Shown: positions 1-7,927, counted from the first letter of the stretch. The stretch: 64,000 bases of DNA from Rariglobus sp041662485 (GCA_041662485.1 JBAZSJ010000022.1:1-64000); one strand, 5' to 3'. The notes: generated from the sequence alone by a model not told the origin. Made by a program: numbers and translations.

Positions 1-13
1 ACTCACCGCAGGC

Positions 14-98
14 GGGGAGGGCCGGCCGGCCGGCCGACCCTCCCCAACACCGCTGGCCAAGGGCAGCTTGCTTTACGCCTCTGCCCTTGGCCAGCGGT
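14..98. repeat. Compound inverted repeat upstream of hflX
   Basis: Two hairpins stand side by side. GGGGAGGG at 14-21 pairs with CCCTCCCC at 38-45 around a CCGG tandem run. ACCGCTGGCCAAGGGCAG at 49-66 is perfectly complementary to 81-98, an 18-bp stem with a 14-nt loop. CCTAC follows at once, then a fragment of the GGACGG/CCGTCC repeat seen near 14.7 and 15.8 kb. It belongs to the intergenic hairpin elements scattered through this window. The pairing is read directly; any function as terminator or mobile element is inference. Confidence 0.7.
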
Positions 99-187
99 CC
101 TACAAGGTCCGTCCTCCACAGTAAATACTCATCGCTCCCTCGCAGTTGACCTTCCGCGCCCGCCAGACCACCTTGGCCCTCCCCTTA

Positions 188-1498
188 ATGGCCGACTTCC
201 TCGATACCACGCCCTCCGACTCCAAACGCTGCGAACGCGCCTTCCTCATCGGCGTCCAGACCCACGACATGGCCGACGGCGAAGGCGACGAACTCCTCAC
301 CGAGCTGGTCGAACTCGTGGAAAACCTCCGCATCGCCGTCGTCGGCAAGGTCCTCGTCAAACTCCGCGCCCCCACCCCGGCCACCCTCCTCGGCAGCGGC
401 AAGACCGAGGAACTCATCGCCGAGGCCAAGGCCCTCAACGCCGACCTCATCGTTTTCGACGACAGCCTCTCCCCCGCCCAGCAGCGCAACTGGGAAAAAG
501 CCTCCGAGCTCGCCGTGATCGACCGTGAAGAAGTGATTCTCGACATCTTCGCCGACCGCGCCAGCACCCGCGAAGCCGTCCTCCAGGTCGCGCTCGCGCG
601 CATGCAGTATTCGTTGCCCCGCCTCACCCGCGCCTGGACCCACTTGTCGCGTCAACGCGGCGGCGGTGGCGGCGCCGGCATGGGCGGCGAAGGCGAAACC
701 CAACTCGAACAGGACCGCCGTCTCGTCAACGACCGCATCACCCGCCTCAAGCGAGAGCTCCTCGACGTCCGCAAACAACGCGGCGTCCAGCGCCACAAAC
801 GCCAGCGCGTGCCCATCCCCACCGCCGCCATCGTCGGCTACACCAACGCAGGCAAGTCCTCCCTCCTCAACGCCCTCACCGGCGCGCATGTCCTCGCCGA
901 GGACAAGCTCTTCGCCACGCTCGACCCGACCACCCGCCAGCTCCAGTTGCGCGGCAACCAGAAGCTCCTCGTCACCGACACCGTGGGCTTCATCCGCCGC
1001 CTGCCGCACGGCCTCGTCGAGGCGTTCAAGGCCACGCTCGAAGAAGCGCTCGTCGCCGACTTCCTCATCCACGTTCTCGACATCACCACGCCCAACCTCT
1101 CCGCCCACCACGCGACGACCCTCGGCGTGCTCAAGGAACTCGGCGCGGACGACAAACGCATTCTCACCGTTTTCAACAAAGTGGACGCCGCCACCGAGGC
1201 CCACATCCATCGCGCCCGCCTGCTCGCCCCCGACGGCCTGCTCATCAGCGCGCACTCGGGCCAGAACCTCGACAGCTTGGTTGACCACTGCATCGAGCTC
1301 ATCGCCGACGAATTCGGCTCCACCGAGCTTTTCATTCCGCACAGCCGCCACGACCTCATTTCCCGCCTCCATTCCATCGGCCACGTCCAGAACGAAGAGA
1401 CCACCGACGACGGCGTTCACCTGCACGTGCGCATCCCGCCCGCGCAGTCCGCGCAGTTTGCGCCCTACGTGGTCGCACCGGACGCAAAGAAAGCCTAA
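188..1498 (+). CDS. hflX: GTPase HflX (ribosome-associated)
   Basis: HflX is an Obg-superfamily GTPase that binds the 50S subunit and splits stalled or stressed ribosomes. The 436-aa protein has the N-terminal HflX nucleotide-binding domain and the glycine-rich linker typical of the family (QRGGGGGAGMGGEGETQLEQ). It then has a GTPase domain with G1 GYTNAGKSS, G3 DTVGF, G4 NKVD and a G5-like SAHSG. An in-frame TTG at 146 would add 14 residues, but the ATG at 188 fits the family start better; neither has a convincing Shine-Dalgarno sequence. The length is usual for the family. The gene stands alone, bounded upstream by hairpin repeats and downstream by a tRNA. Identity is secure. Confidence 0.96.
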   Translation: MADFLDTTPSDSKRCERAFLIGVQTHDMADGEGDELLTELVELVENLRIAVVGKVLVKLRAPTPATLLGSGKTEELIAEAKALNADLIVFDDSLSPAQQRNWEKASELAVIDREEVILDIFADRASTREAVLQVALARMQYSLPRLTRAWTHLSRQRGGGGGAGMGGEGETQLEQDRRLVNDRITRLKRELLDVRKQRGVQRHKRQRVPIPTAAIVGYTNAGKSSLLNALTGAHVLAEDKLFATLDPTTRQLQLRGNQKLLVTDTVGFIRRLPHGLVEAFKATLEEALVADFLIHVLDITTPNLSAHHATTLGVLKELGADDKRILTVFNKVDAATEAHIHRARLLAPDGLLISAHSGQNLDSLVDHCIELIADEFGSTELFIPHSRHDLISRLHSIGHVQNEETTDDGVHLHVRIPPAQSAQFAPYVVAPDAKKA

Positions 1499-1602
1499 GG
1501 CCGTGCCCTTTGGAGGTAGGGCGTGACCGCTGGGCGCGCCGGTTGGACTCACGTCCGCTTGGACGCTACGTATCCCAAGCGCCGCCTCCGCAATCTCAAA
1601 CC

Positions 1603-1631
1603 TTGACGCAGGGGGAACGCGGGGCACATTG
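1603..1631 (+). promoter_or_regulatory. Possible promoter of tRNA-Gln
   Basis: TTGACG at 1603-1608 is a good -35 box. A weak -10 (CACATT or ACATTG) follows 16-17 nt later and ends about 12 nt before the mature tRNA. The -10 is poor, so this is tentative. Confidence 0.35.
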
Positions 1632-1642
1632 CATCTTCCTTT

Positions 1643-1716
1643 TGCCTGATGGTGTAATGGCAGCACAGGTGACTTTGACTCACCTAGTCATGGTTCGAAT
1701 CCATGTCGGGCAGCCA
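1643..1716 (+). tRNA. tRNA-Gln (anticodon TTG), CCA encoded
   Basis: A full cloverleaf can be drawn. The acceptor stem is TGCCTGA (1643-1649) with TCGGGCA (1706-1712). The anticodon stem is GGTGA (1668-1672) with TCACC, around the 7-nt loop CTTTGAC, which places TTG at 1675-1677 (glutamine). The T arm is CATGG-TTCGAAT-CCATG. The discriminator is G1713 and CCA is encoded at 1714-1716. It is a single tRNA with no neighbouring tRNA genes. Confidence 0.95.
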
Positions 1717-1723
1717 CTTGAGG

Positions 1724-1744
1724 AACCGGAAACAATCTGGTTTT
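1724..1744 (+). terminator. Weak intrinsic terminator after tRNA-Gln
   Basis: AACCGG at 1724-1729 pairs with CTGGTT at 1737-1742 (one G-T pair), and a short run of T follows. The stem is only 6 bp, so confidence is modest. Confidence 0.4.
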
Positions 1745-2195
1745 ACCCTCTTAAAAAACGGGTTGTGCAAGCGTTATCAGGTCAGCCAAAACCTTCCGAA
1801 AGAGCGGTGGTGTGGCAGGAGACGCACAAATTTGTGCGTCTATCAGTGCGTCGCCTTTCGCTCGATCAACGAGCCACGGCAGTTTCACCGCTTCGTCATG
1901 CAGCGCCAGCACAGCGACGTCCGTGTAGGATCACCGCATACGCCGTCGACATCATCCCTTGGCTGCGGCGACGATAGCGGCGTCCTCTGGCCAAGTTGTC
2001 CTTCGCAAATTTCCGGTGGGACTATACCCCATAGCGAAACCGCGCCCGGCGGCGCACTCTGGCTGGCGGCTCCCGTGCAGATCGCGGCCATGAGACTTCT
2101 CGAACACGCGGACATGCGGAAGCCAGCAACGAACAAAACCGGAGTCCCGAAAGACCACGACGGAGCCGAAACCAAAACTAAAAAAAGAATTCACC
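1745..2195. other. Gene-poor region between tRNA-Gln and the cupin gene
   Basis: About 450 bases with no reading frame I can assign to a family. Several frames are open for 80-180 codons, but none starts sensibly or shows a recognisable motif. There is a short palindrome, GACGCACAAATTTGTGCGTC, near 1820-1840. The adjacent tRNA 3' end and a hydrolase remnant farther on make an old insertion or deletion scar plausible. No integrase is visible. Confidence 0.4.
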
Positions 2196-2588
2196 ATGAA
2201 AGGCTATGTGCAGGATATCGAAAATCTAGCCGTCAAGAATGACGACTTCCGCCGGGTGCTTTACACGGCCGAAAATTGCCAGCTCGTGCTCATGGCGCTG
2301 AAGCCCAAGGAAGACATCGGGGCGGAAGTCCACAAACTCGACCAGTTCTTCCGCGTCGAGGAGGGCTCCGGCGAGGCGGTGCTCGATGGCGTGCGGACGG
2401 CGATCCGCGCGGGCTTCGCAGTGGTCGTCCCGGCCGGGACCAATCACAACATCATCAATACCGGCAGCGTTTCATTGAAGCTCTATACGATTTATGCGTC
2501 CCCGAATCATCGGGACGGCGTCGTCCACCATACCCGCGCCGACGCGGAGGCCGACCACGAACACTTCGACGGCAAAACAACGAAATAG
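2196..2588 (+). CDS. Small cupin-domain protein
   Basis: A 130-aa single-domain protein with the conserved beta-barrel (Cupin_2) pattern. Residues around GAEVHKLDQFFRVEEGSGEAVLDG match cupin motif 1 in spacing, and VVPAGTNHNIINTG matches motif 2. Such proteins bind a divalent metal and act as small isomerases, dioxygenases or sensors, so the substrate cannot be told here. The C-terminus is histidine- and acid-rich (HTRADAEADHEHFDG). A poly-A stretch precedes the ATG, with no clear Shine-Dalgarno. The stop codon lies directly against the remnant of another gene, which suggests a recombination junction. Confidence 0.85.
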   Translation: MKGYVQDIENLAVKNDDFRRVLYTAENCQLVLMALKPKEDIGAEVHKLDQFFRVEEGSGEAVLDGVRTAIRAGFAVVVPAGTNHNIINTGSVSLKLYTIYASPNHRDGVVHHTRADAEADHEHFDGKTTK

Positions 2589-2589
2589 G

Positions 2590-2658
2590 GCGCCGGACCT
2601 CGCTGCCACGCACCAGGACAAGCTCAACGCCGATCTGCTGGCATTCCTGAAGAGCTGA
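2590..2658 (+). pseudogene. C-terminal remnant of an alpha/beta-hydrolase (haloperoxidase/arylesterase type)
   Basis: Reading the frame that ends at TGA 2656-2658 gives a short peptide ending THQDKLNADLLAFLKS. I recognise this as very like the extreme C-terminus of non-heme chloroperoxidase or arylesterase alpha/beta-hydrolases, which end in a TH-x-D-x-LNADLLAFL-type sequence. No start codon or catalytic triad precedes it. Its left edge coincides with the end of the cupin gene, so the 5' part of the hydrolase seems to have been replaced. It is probably not expressed as a protein. Confidence 0.45.
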
Positions 2659-2669
2659 GGTCGCTTTTT

Positions 2670-3917
2670 ATGCAAACAACCGCCTCCGGTCCGGCCGACG
2701 CTCCTGCCTTGCCCCGAGCGACCAAGTTCTCGGTCGCGGCGAACTACGACCCGGAACTGATTCCCGCGCTCGCCCCCTACCCGGTTGATGAAGTTTACGG
2801 CAAGCTTCCCAACGACGGGGTCAGCGGTGGCCGTCCTCGCTACTTGGCAACGCCGCTTTCGGAAACGGACCTGCGGGATTACATCCGCCTGCTCGACCGT
2901 CATGGCATCGCCTTCAACTATCTCCTGAACGGCGCCTGTTTCGGCAACCGCGAATGGACCCGCCCGTGGCAGAAACGCGTGACGGCCCTGCTGGCCAAGC
3001 TCGGCGAACTCGGGGTGCGCCGGGTCACCGTGGCGACCCCCTTTTTGCTGGAACTGGTCAAGCGGCGTTTCCCCGAATTCAAGGTCAGGGTCGGCATTTA
3101 TGCCCAGGTGGACACCCCCCGGCGCGCCCGCTTCTGGGAGGAACTCGGGGCGGATGCGATCGTGCTGGAGAGCTTCTCGATCAACCGAAACTTTCGCCGC
3201 TTGGCGGCCATCCGCCAGGCGGTCCGTTGCGATCTGGAACTGATCGCGAACCACGCCTGCCTGATGAACTGTCCGATGCAAAGTTACCATCAAAACGGTT
3301 TCGCCCATGCATCCGACGACACCGGCACGCTCTTCATCGACTACTGCTTCCTGCGTTGCTCGCGGACCCGCCTGACTGATCCGTCGCAGTTCATCAAGTC
3401 GGCCTGGATCCGGCCGGAGGACCTCGCCGTCTATGAAGCAATGGGATATACGACCTTTAAGCTGCTCGAACGGGGAATTCCCTCGGCGGAACTGCTACGT
3501 CGCGTCAAAGCCTACAGCGAGCGGCGGTTCGATGGAAATCTGGCGGAACTGCTGCTGTCGTATGGCTTCAAACAACCCGTCCGCAAGGAATCGCTCTGGA
3601 GCCTGCGTCACTTTTTGAAACCGCGGCAGGTGAATCCGCTTCGACTCCAACCGCTGCGCGACCTCGCACGTCTGCAAGGCTGGCAATCCCCGCTGCCGGA
3701 GAGCCCGATCCGCGTGGATGCGCGTAAGATCCCGGACAATTTCCTGGAAGGCTTTCGCAGCCGTGACTGCGCCTCCACGGACTGCCAGACTTGCGGCTAC
3801 TGCGAACGGATAGCCGCGCAGGCGGTTTCGGTCTCGCCCGAGTATCGCACCGAGGTGTTGAAAAAATATCGGGAAATGGACGAAACCATGGCAACGGGAA
3901 GACTCTGGGGCGTTTGA
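2670..3917 (+). CDS. U32-family-like protein with two four-cysteine clusters
   Basis: A 415-aa protein resembling the TIM-barrel core of the peptidase U32 superfamily (relatives include UbiU/UbiV, TrhP and RlhA). The central motif NHACLMNCPMQSYHQN fits the U32 Cys-Pro signature. Cysteines at about residues 197, 201, 226 and 230 form a C-x3-C...C-x3-C set like the [4Fe-4S] ligands of UbiU/UbiV. A second set, C-x4-C-x2-C-x2-C, sits near residues 367-378 in the C-terminal tail. No radical-SAM motif is present. Relatives carry out O2-independent hydroxylation of RNA or quinone precursors; the substrate here is unknown. It lies 81 bp after the cupin gene with a gene remnant between them. Confidence 0.65.
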   Translation: MQTTASGPADAPALPRATKFSVAANYDPELIPALAPYPVDEVYGKLPNDGVSGGRPRYLATPLSETDLRDYIRLLDRHGIAFNYLLNGACFGNREWTRPWQKRVTALLAKLGELGVRRVTVATPFLLELVKRRFPEFKVRVGIYAQVDTPRRARFWEELGADAIVLESFSINRNFRRLAAIRQAVRCDLELIANHACLMNCPMQSYHQNGFAHASDDTGTLFIDYCFLRCSRTRLTDPSQFIKSAWIRPEDLAVYEAMGYTTFKLLERGIPSAELLRRVKAYSERRFDGNLAELLLSYGFKQPVRKESLWSLRHFLKPRQVNPLRLQPLRDLARLQGWQSPLPESPIRVDARKIPDNFLEGFRSRDCASTDCQTCGYCERIAAQAVSVSPEYRTEVLKKYREMDETMATGRLWGV

Positions 3918-4274
3918 TTCGCGCGTAACGACCACGGAACTCAGAAACTGGCGCTAGAGCGGTTTCAATTAAGATGTAGCCGGGGTCGCCGACCCCGGCC
4001 ACATCAATCCAGAGTGGCTATAGTTTTCACTTAACCGCTCTAGACTGGGCTATCCTGCGAACCGGTGTGTCCGCTGCTTCCGCTTGTGGTTTTGCGGTCC
4101 ATTCGGGCGCGATAAAAGCCCGCCCAACATCTGCAAATGCAGGGCAAGAGACGCCTGGGGATTTTTGATTCGTTGTGTTCGCCCCCGCATGGCCGTAATG
4201 CTTCCCGCTCTTTTTACCGCCCCAATTGTAATTTCAGCCACCGCCACGCGTCGTGGTTACCCCTAAGTTTTTTC
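3918..4274. other. Intergenic region with one inverted-repeat element
   Basis: Apart from the repeat at 3954-4043, I see no gene here. A forward frame continues upstream of the next gene's ATG (from 4137), but its translation looks non-coding. The segment after 4050 is less GC-rich than the flanking genes. Confidence 0.5.
3954..4043. repeat. MITE-like element with CTAGAGCGGTT terminal inverted repeats
   Basis: CTAGAGCGGTT at 3954-3964 is exactly inverted at 4033-4043 as AACCGCTCTAG. Inside is a near-perfect hairpin: GCCGGGGTCG (3979-3988), one base, CGACCCCGGC (3990-3999). The element is 90 bp and has no coding potential. No target-site duplication was identified. Confidence 0.6.
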
Positions 4275-6773
4275 ATGAACGCCGATTCTTCCGCCCCCGC
4301 CTCGCATCACGGTCAACGCTCCTCCTGGTTTTTCAAGCTGCTCATCGGCGCCTCGGCTCTCTTCATCGCCGGTTGCTCGGCCTACTTCTCCGTCCGCGGC
4401 TTGGGGCTCCTCTTCATCGGTTCGGCCACCGCCGTCATGGTCATGGCCGCCAGCCTCGAAATCGGCAAGCTGGTCGCCGCTTCCTTCCTCTACCGCTACT
4501 GGTCGCAAATCACCATCCCGCTGCGCCTCTACCTCACCCTCGCCGTGATCGTGCTCATCGCGATCACTTCGCTGGGCAACTACGGCTACCTCGCCCGCGC
4601 CTACGAGATCACCCACACCCAGATCACCAGCATCGAGCAGCAGATCATCCCGCTCCAGCAGGACATTGACGCCACCCAGATCCAGATCGACGCCTCGCGC
4701 AGCCAGATCGGCAAGTTCACAGACACCGGCCGCGAGGACCGCGATAAAATCCAGTCTCAGATCACCGAGGCCAACCAAGCCCTCGACCAGGCGCTCGTCC
4801 GCCTCGAAGACCGCCGCAAAGCCGCCAAGGACCGCCAGGACCACGACAGCCAGACCTTCTCCTCCCGTCTGCCCGAGGCCGCCGAGCTCCTCAAAAAGGA
4901 TCTCGCCTCCGAAGACGAAGCCATCGCCAAACTGAACGAACGCGTCGCCGTGCTTGATCGCGCCGTGGATGCCTACACCGCCCTCGGCGGCCCCGGTTTC
5001 CTCAAACGCGACGGCATCAAAAAAGGCCAGATTCTCCGCCAGGAGCAGGAGCCCGAACGCAAGGTCATCGCCGACGAAATCATCACCCACCAGCGCAAGC
5101 AGGATCAGCTCCGCGCCGACTACGCCAAAGCCACCGAAGCCATCAACCGCGACCTCACCGCCGTGCAGGCGCTCTATCATAAGGATCTCGCCGCCCTCGA
5201 CGCCGAGGAACAGTCCCTCCGCAAAAACCGCGCCGACACCGTCGCCAAAATCGAGAAGCAGGTCAGCACGCTCCAATCCCAGACCCAGACCGTGAGCCGC
5301 CAAGGCCAGGACCAGATCGCCGGCCTTTACCAGCGCATCGCCGCCGACAACCAGGAAATCGCCCGCCTGCGCCAGCAGATCGCCGGCTTCGACATCGGCC
5401 CCTACCGCTTCATCGCCCGCACCTTCAACGCCAACTCCGACGATGTCGTGAAGTGGCTGGTCCTGCTGCTCGTCGCCGTGTTCGACCCGCTCGCGGTCAT
5501 CCTCACCGTCGGCCTGAACATCGCGCTCGTGAACGACCGCCGCGCCAGCGTCTTCGTTCACAACGGCCCCTCGACCGCCACCCCGTCGCCACGCAGCCGC
5601 GCCTCCCGCATCACCCTCTGGATCATCCTGCTTCTCGTTGCCGCAGGACTGGCCGTCGCCGCCAAGGTTTACGCTCCCTCCCTGTTCAAGCACTGGAAAA
5701 ACAGCGCCGAACAGCGCGCCACCGTCGGCCTGATTCCTTCCGACAGCTTCTTGGTTCTCTCCCTGCGGCCCGACCGGATGCAGGACCCCACCGGCAATTT
5801 CGTCTGGAACAAGACCGTCGCCAGCCTCCTCGGCAAATCCGCCCTGAGCCGGCTCGCCGACCTTTTCGGCGACAGCCTGGACGCCGACTCCGACGTCTAC
5901 GTGTTTGTCAAATACCCCGCCCGTCAAAACACCGCCCAGACGCAAAGCCCCGTCATGCTCTGCGGCCTCGTTGCCCGCCTCAAAGATCCCGTCGCCGCCG
6001 AGACCGGCCTGAATCGTTTCGCCGATTCTTTTGCCGACAGCCTACGCCAAAACGCTCCCGCCGCCCCGTCGCGCCATCCCGAGATGGTTCGCTACGGCAA
6101 CGGCCGTTATCTCGACCCGCAGGGCAATTTCCTCTCCTACGCGCTCACCGATCAACACGTCGTCCTGCTGCTCGAAATCGACGGCGACCCGGCCAAGCCG
6201 ACCGTCGAAGAGGAAATCCGCCAAATCCTTTCCCCGGCTCCCTCCAGTGAAGTCACCCTCCGCGCCGCGCGCCTGCCAAACCGCGCCCTCTCCGCCGATG
6301 CCGCCGTCTCCCTCTGGTTCGATGCCTCGCGCTGTTTCGCCGACATGCCCAAGAACAGCGCCGCCCAGAACCGCTACCAGCAACTCGCCGGCCGCCTCAA
6401 TTTCGACCTGCTCGTGACCCTCAATCCCACCAAGGAAGGCCGGCTCAACCTCACCGCCGATTACAACTACACCGGCGAACGCTTCGGATCGAAGCCCCTG
6501 CCCTCGCTGCAAGACACCTTCGGCAAACTCGGCCCGGTTGATCCCGCCGGAGCGCCCGGCCGTCTCATGGATCGCTGCGCCGTCACCCTCGACATGGACG
6601 CGTTCATGGACCGCCTGCCCGCGATGCTTACCCCTTCCGGCGGGGACACCGCCCAAATCCACGTCGAGAAGTCCATCGACTCCTCTCGCAGCGGCCATTT
6701 TGAACTCGTCGCCCAGTATGACCCGAAAGCCGGCCTGCCGTTTCAAGCCGCGCTCCGCAACCTCGCGCGCTGA
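4275..6773 (+). CDS. Large membrane-anchored coiled-coil protein, function unknown
   Basis: I do not recognise a named family. The 832-aa protein starts at ATG 4275; the frame is open upstream, but the added residues look non-coding. Three or four hydrophobic helices lie in the first 110 residues, including the conserved-looking MVMAASLEIGKLVAASFLYR. About 290 residues of strongly heptad-like, Glu/Gln/Lys/Arg-rich coiled coil follow. Two more membrane segments come next (near VVKWLVLLLVAVFDPLAVI and ITLWIILLLVAAGLAVAA), then a roughly 330-residue globular C-terminal domain. This layout suggests a protein spanning the inner membrane with a long soluble rod, perhaps a scaffold or tether. The downstream gene is in the same direction after a repeat. 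Confidence 0.7.
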   Translation: MNADSSAPASHHGQRSSWFFKLLIGASALFIAGCSAYFSVRGLGLLFIGSATAVMVMAASLEIGKLVAASFLYRYWSQITIPLRLYLTLAVIVLIAITSLGNYGYLARAYEITHTQITSIEQQIIPLQQDIDATQIQIDASRSQIGKFTDTGREDRDKIQSQITEANQALDQALVRLEDRRKAAKDRQDHDSQTFSSRLPEAAELLKKDLASEDEAIAKLNERVAVLDRAVDAYTALGGPGFLKRDGIKKGQILRQEQEPERKVIADEIITHQRKQDQLRADYAKATEAINRDLTAVQALYHKDLAALDAEEQSLRKNRADTVAKIEKQVSTLQSQTQTVSRQGQDQIAGLYQRIAADNQEIARLRQQIAGFDIGPYRFIARTFNANSDDVVKWLVLLLVAVFDPLAVILTVGLNIALVNDRRASVFVHNGPSTATPSPRSRASRITLWIILLLVAAGLAVAAKVYAPSLFKHWKNSAEQRATVGLIPSDSFLVLSLRPDRMQDPTGNFVWNKTVASLLGKSALSRLADLFGDSLDADSDVYVFVKYPARQNTAQTQSPVMLCGLVARLKDPVAAETGLNRFADSFADSLRQNAPAAPSRHPEMVRYGNGRYLDPQGNFLSYALTDQHVVLLLEIDGDPAKPTVEEEIRQILSPAPSSEVTLRAARLPNRALSADAAVSLWFDASRCFADMPKNSAAQNRYQQLAGRLNFDLLVTLNPTKEGRLNLTADYNYTGERFGSKPLPSLQDTFGKLGPVDPAGAPGRLMDRCAVTLDMDAFMDRLPAMLTPSGGDTAQIHVEKSIDSSRSGHFELVAQYDPKAGLPFQAALRNLAR

Positions 6774-6781
6774 CCGGCCTA

Positions 6782-6935
6782 TGGGAATTCCTAAAATCCG
6801 GCACCGCACGCCGCCTCTGCCTGCCCGTGTAGGGCTGGCGCTTGAGCCATGCCTCGCAGGCCGGACAATCCCGAACCGGCACGGCGCAAGCGCCGGCCCT
6901 ACAATCGTCATCTCAGGCGGATTTTAGGAGTTCCC
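6782..6935. repeat. Dispersed intergenic repeat, copy 1 (nested inverted repeats)
   Basis: Outer arms: GGGAATTCCTAAAATCCG near 6783-6800 is inverted at 6917-6934 with one mismatch. Inner arms: the 20-mer starting GTAGGGCTGGCGCTTG at 6829-6848 is inverted at 6883-6902 (ending GCCGGCCCTAC) with two mismatches. The centre (GCAGGCCGGACAA...CCGAACCGGCACGG) is nearly identical to a second copy at 10.7 kb. The right outer arm carries AGGAG and so forms the ribosome-binding site of the next gene. Confidence 0.8.
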
Positions 6936-6937
6936 CC

Positions 6938-7927
6938 ATGTTGCCGCACCGGCCCACGTTTCTTTGCCTGCTCGCCCTGACCGCGCTCGCCGGCTGCAAG
7001 ACCAAGCCCGGCCCAACTCAGCCCGCCCCGGTCCCAGGCATCGGTTCCAACCATGGCGGCCCCTCGGGCAAACCAGCCACACGCCACGCTGAACCCAACG
7101 CCTCCGCCCCGGCGCATTCGCCCGAGTCCTCCCCAAGTCGGAGCCCGTCCATGGACGCCCCCGTGGGAGCGAGCTCGCTCGCGATTCCGCCCATCGCGAG
7201 CAAGCTCGCTCCCACATCGGAAAAAACCGCAGGCAACGCCGGATCACCCGCCGCCTCCCCTGTATATCCCGCCGGCAAACCCGCCGCTTCTGCGCACCTG
7301 CCGCCTCCGCCTCGTGACGCCGCCTCCACCGTCGGCCCGCCCCTGTCATTGCCCGCAAAACCGACTCCGCCCGCACCCATTCCCCTCACCGTCCCTCCCG
7401 TCGCCACCATCCCACCGCGCCCCGTTGCAAGACTGACTCTCGCCGAGACTTCACTCCCGGCGACCACGCTCAAAACAGCCCCGCGCCCCGTCAGTCTCGC
7501 CGGACTCATTACCGACGCACCAACCACCCCGCCCGCCACACGGCTGGCCATCGGCATCCCCGCTACGGCCCTCGCAAATATCCCGCCCACGCAGTCCAAT
7601 ACGCCGTCCCTCGACCTCCTCTCCCGCCTCGCCTCGCCGCAAGTCCCCCCCGGCTCTCAGGATCAATCCGCATCCGTGCGTCTTCCTCTCGCCACGGACA
7701 CCACCCGGCTCGCAACCGCACGCTTCGACCAGACCACGCTACTCCCCCTCCCCGAAGCCCCGACCGTCTCCCTGCAACCCATGGGGGCGCCCGGCCAGCC
7801 CATCCCCGGTTTGTCGGAGCGGGTTCCTCCGGTTGCCCCTCCTCCCCCGCCTGATTCTGCCGCCGCCCAGAAAGACAGGGAAATCCTGCACCGCAAAATC
7901 TACCAATTCCTCCTCGGCCAGCCCTGA
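6938..7927 (+). CDS. Proline-rich lipoprotein, unknown function
   Basis: A 329-aa protein with a lipoprotein signal peptide (MLPHRPTFLCLLALTALAGC; lipobox LAGC, so Cys20 would be lipidated). The rest is a low-complexity Pro/Ala/Thr/Ser-rich chain with no recognisable domain, and a short polar C-terminus (DREILHRKIYQFLLGQP). The AGGAG 7 nt before the ATG is a good ribosome-binding site. Codons for about residues 76-93 are made of a palindromic repeat (7163-7215). The codon pattern stays in frame throughout. The protein is probably anchored to a membrane and extended, or spans the periplasm. I cannot assign a job. Confidence 0.65.
   Translation: MLPHRPTFLCLLALTALAGCKTKPGPTQPAPVPGIGSNHGGPSGKPATRHAEPNASAPAHSPESSPSRSPSMDAPVGASSLAIPPIASKLAPTSEKTAGNAGSPAASPVYPAGKPAASAHLPPPPRDAASTVGPPLSLPAKPTPPAPIPLTVPPVATIPPRPVARLTLAETSLPATTLKTAPRPVSLAGLITDAPTTPPATRLAIGIPATALANIPPTQSNTPSLDLLSRLASPQVPPGSQDQSASVRLPLATDTTRLATARFDQTTLLPLPEAPTVSLQPMGAPGQPIPGLSERVPPVAPPPPPDSAAAQKDREILHRKIYQFLLGQP
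7163..7215. repeat. REP-like palindrome inside a coding sequence
   Basis: The 23-base arm at 7163-7185, beginning GTGGGAGCGAGCTCGCTC, is inverted at 7193-7215 (ending GCTCGCTCCCAC) with one mismatch and a 7-nt loop. The core GTGGGAGCGAGCT-GCTCGCGA closely resembles the repetitive extragenic palindrome of Pseudomonas species. Here it is translated as part of the proline-rich lipoprotein. Confidence 0.75.

Noticed and set aside
185..1666. 493-codon open frame antisense to hflX, and similar long antisense frames opposite glmS, trpE, rpsA and others
   Set aside because: High GC and biased third positions leave antisense frames open. The translations are repetitive (Gly/Val/Glu or Arg/Ser-rich) with no domain, while the sense frames encode clear proteins.
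1643..2195. Prophage or integrative element at tRNA-Gln
   Set aside because: No integrase and no duplicate of the tRNA 3' end were found within the window.
2276..2650. 124-codon frame overlapping the cupin gene
   Set aside because: Arg/Gly-rich shadow of the cupin frame with no family likeness.
2670..3917. Radical-SAM enzyme
   Set aside because: Cysteines are not in CxxxCxxC form; the NHxCxxNCPM motif fits U32-type proteins.
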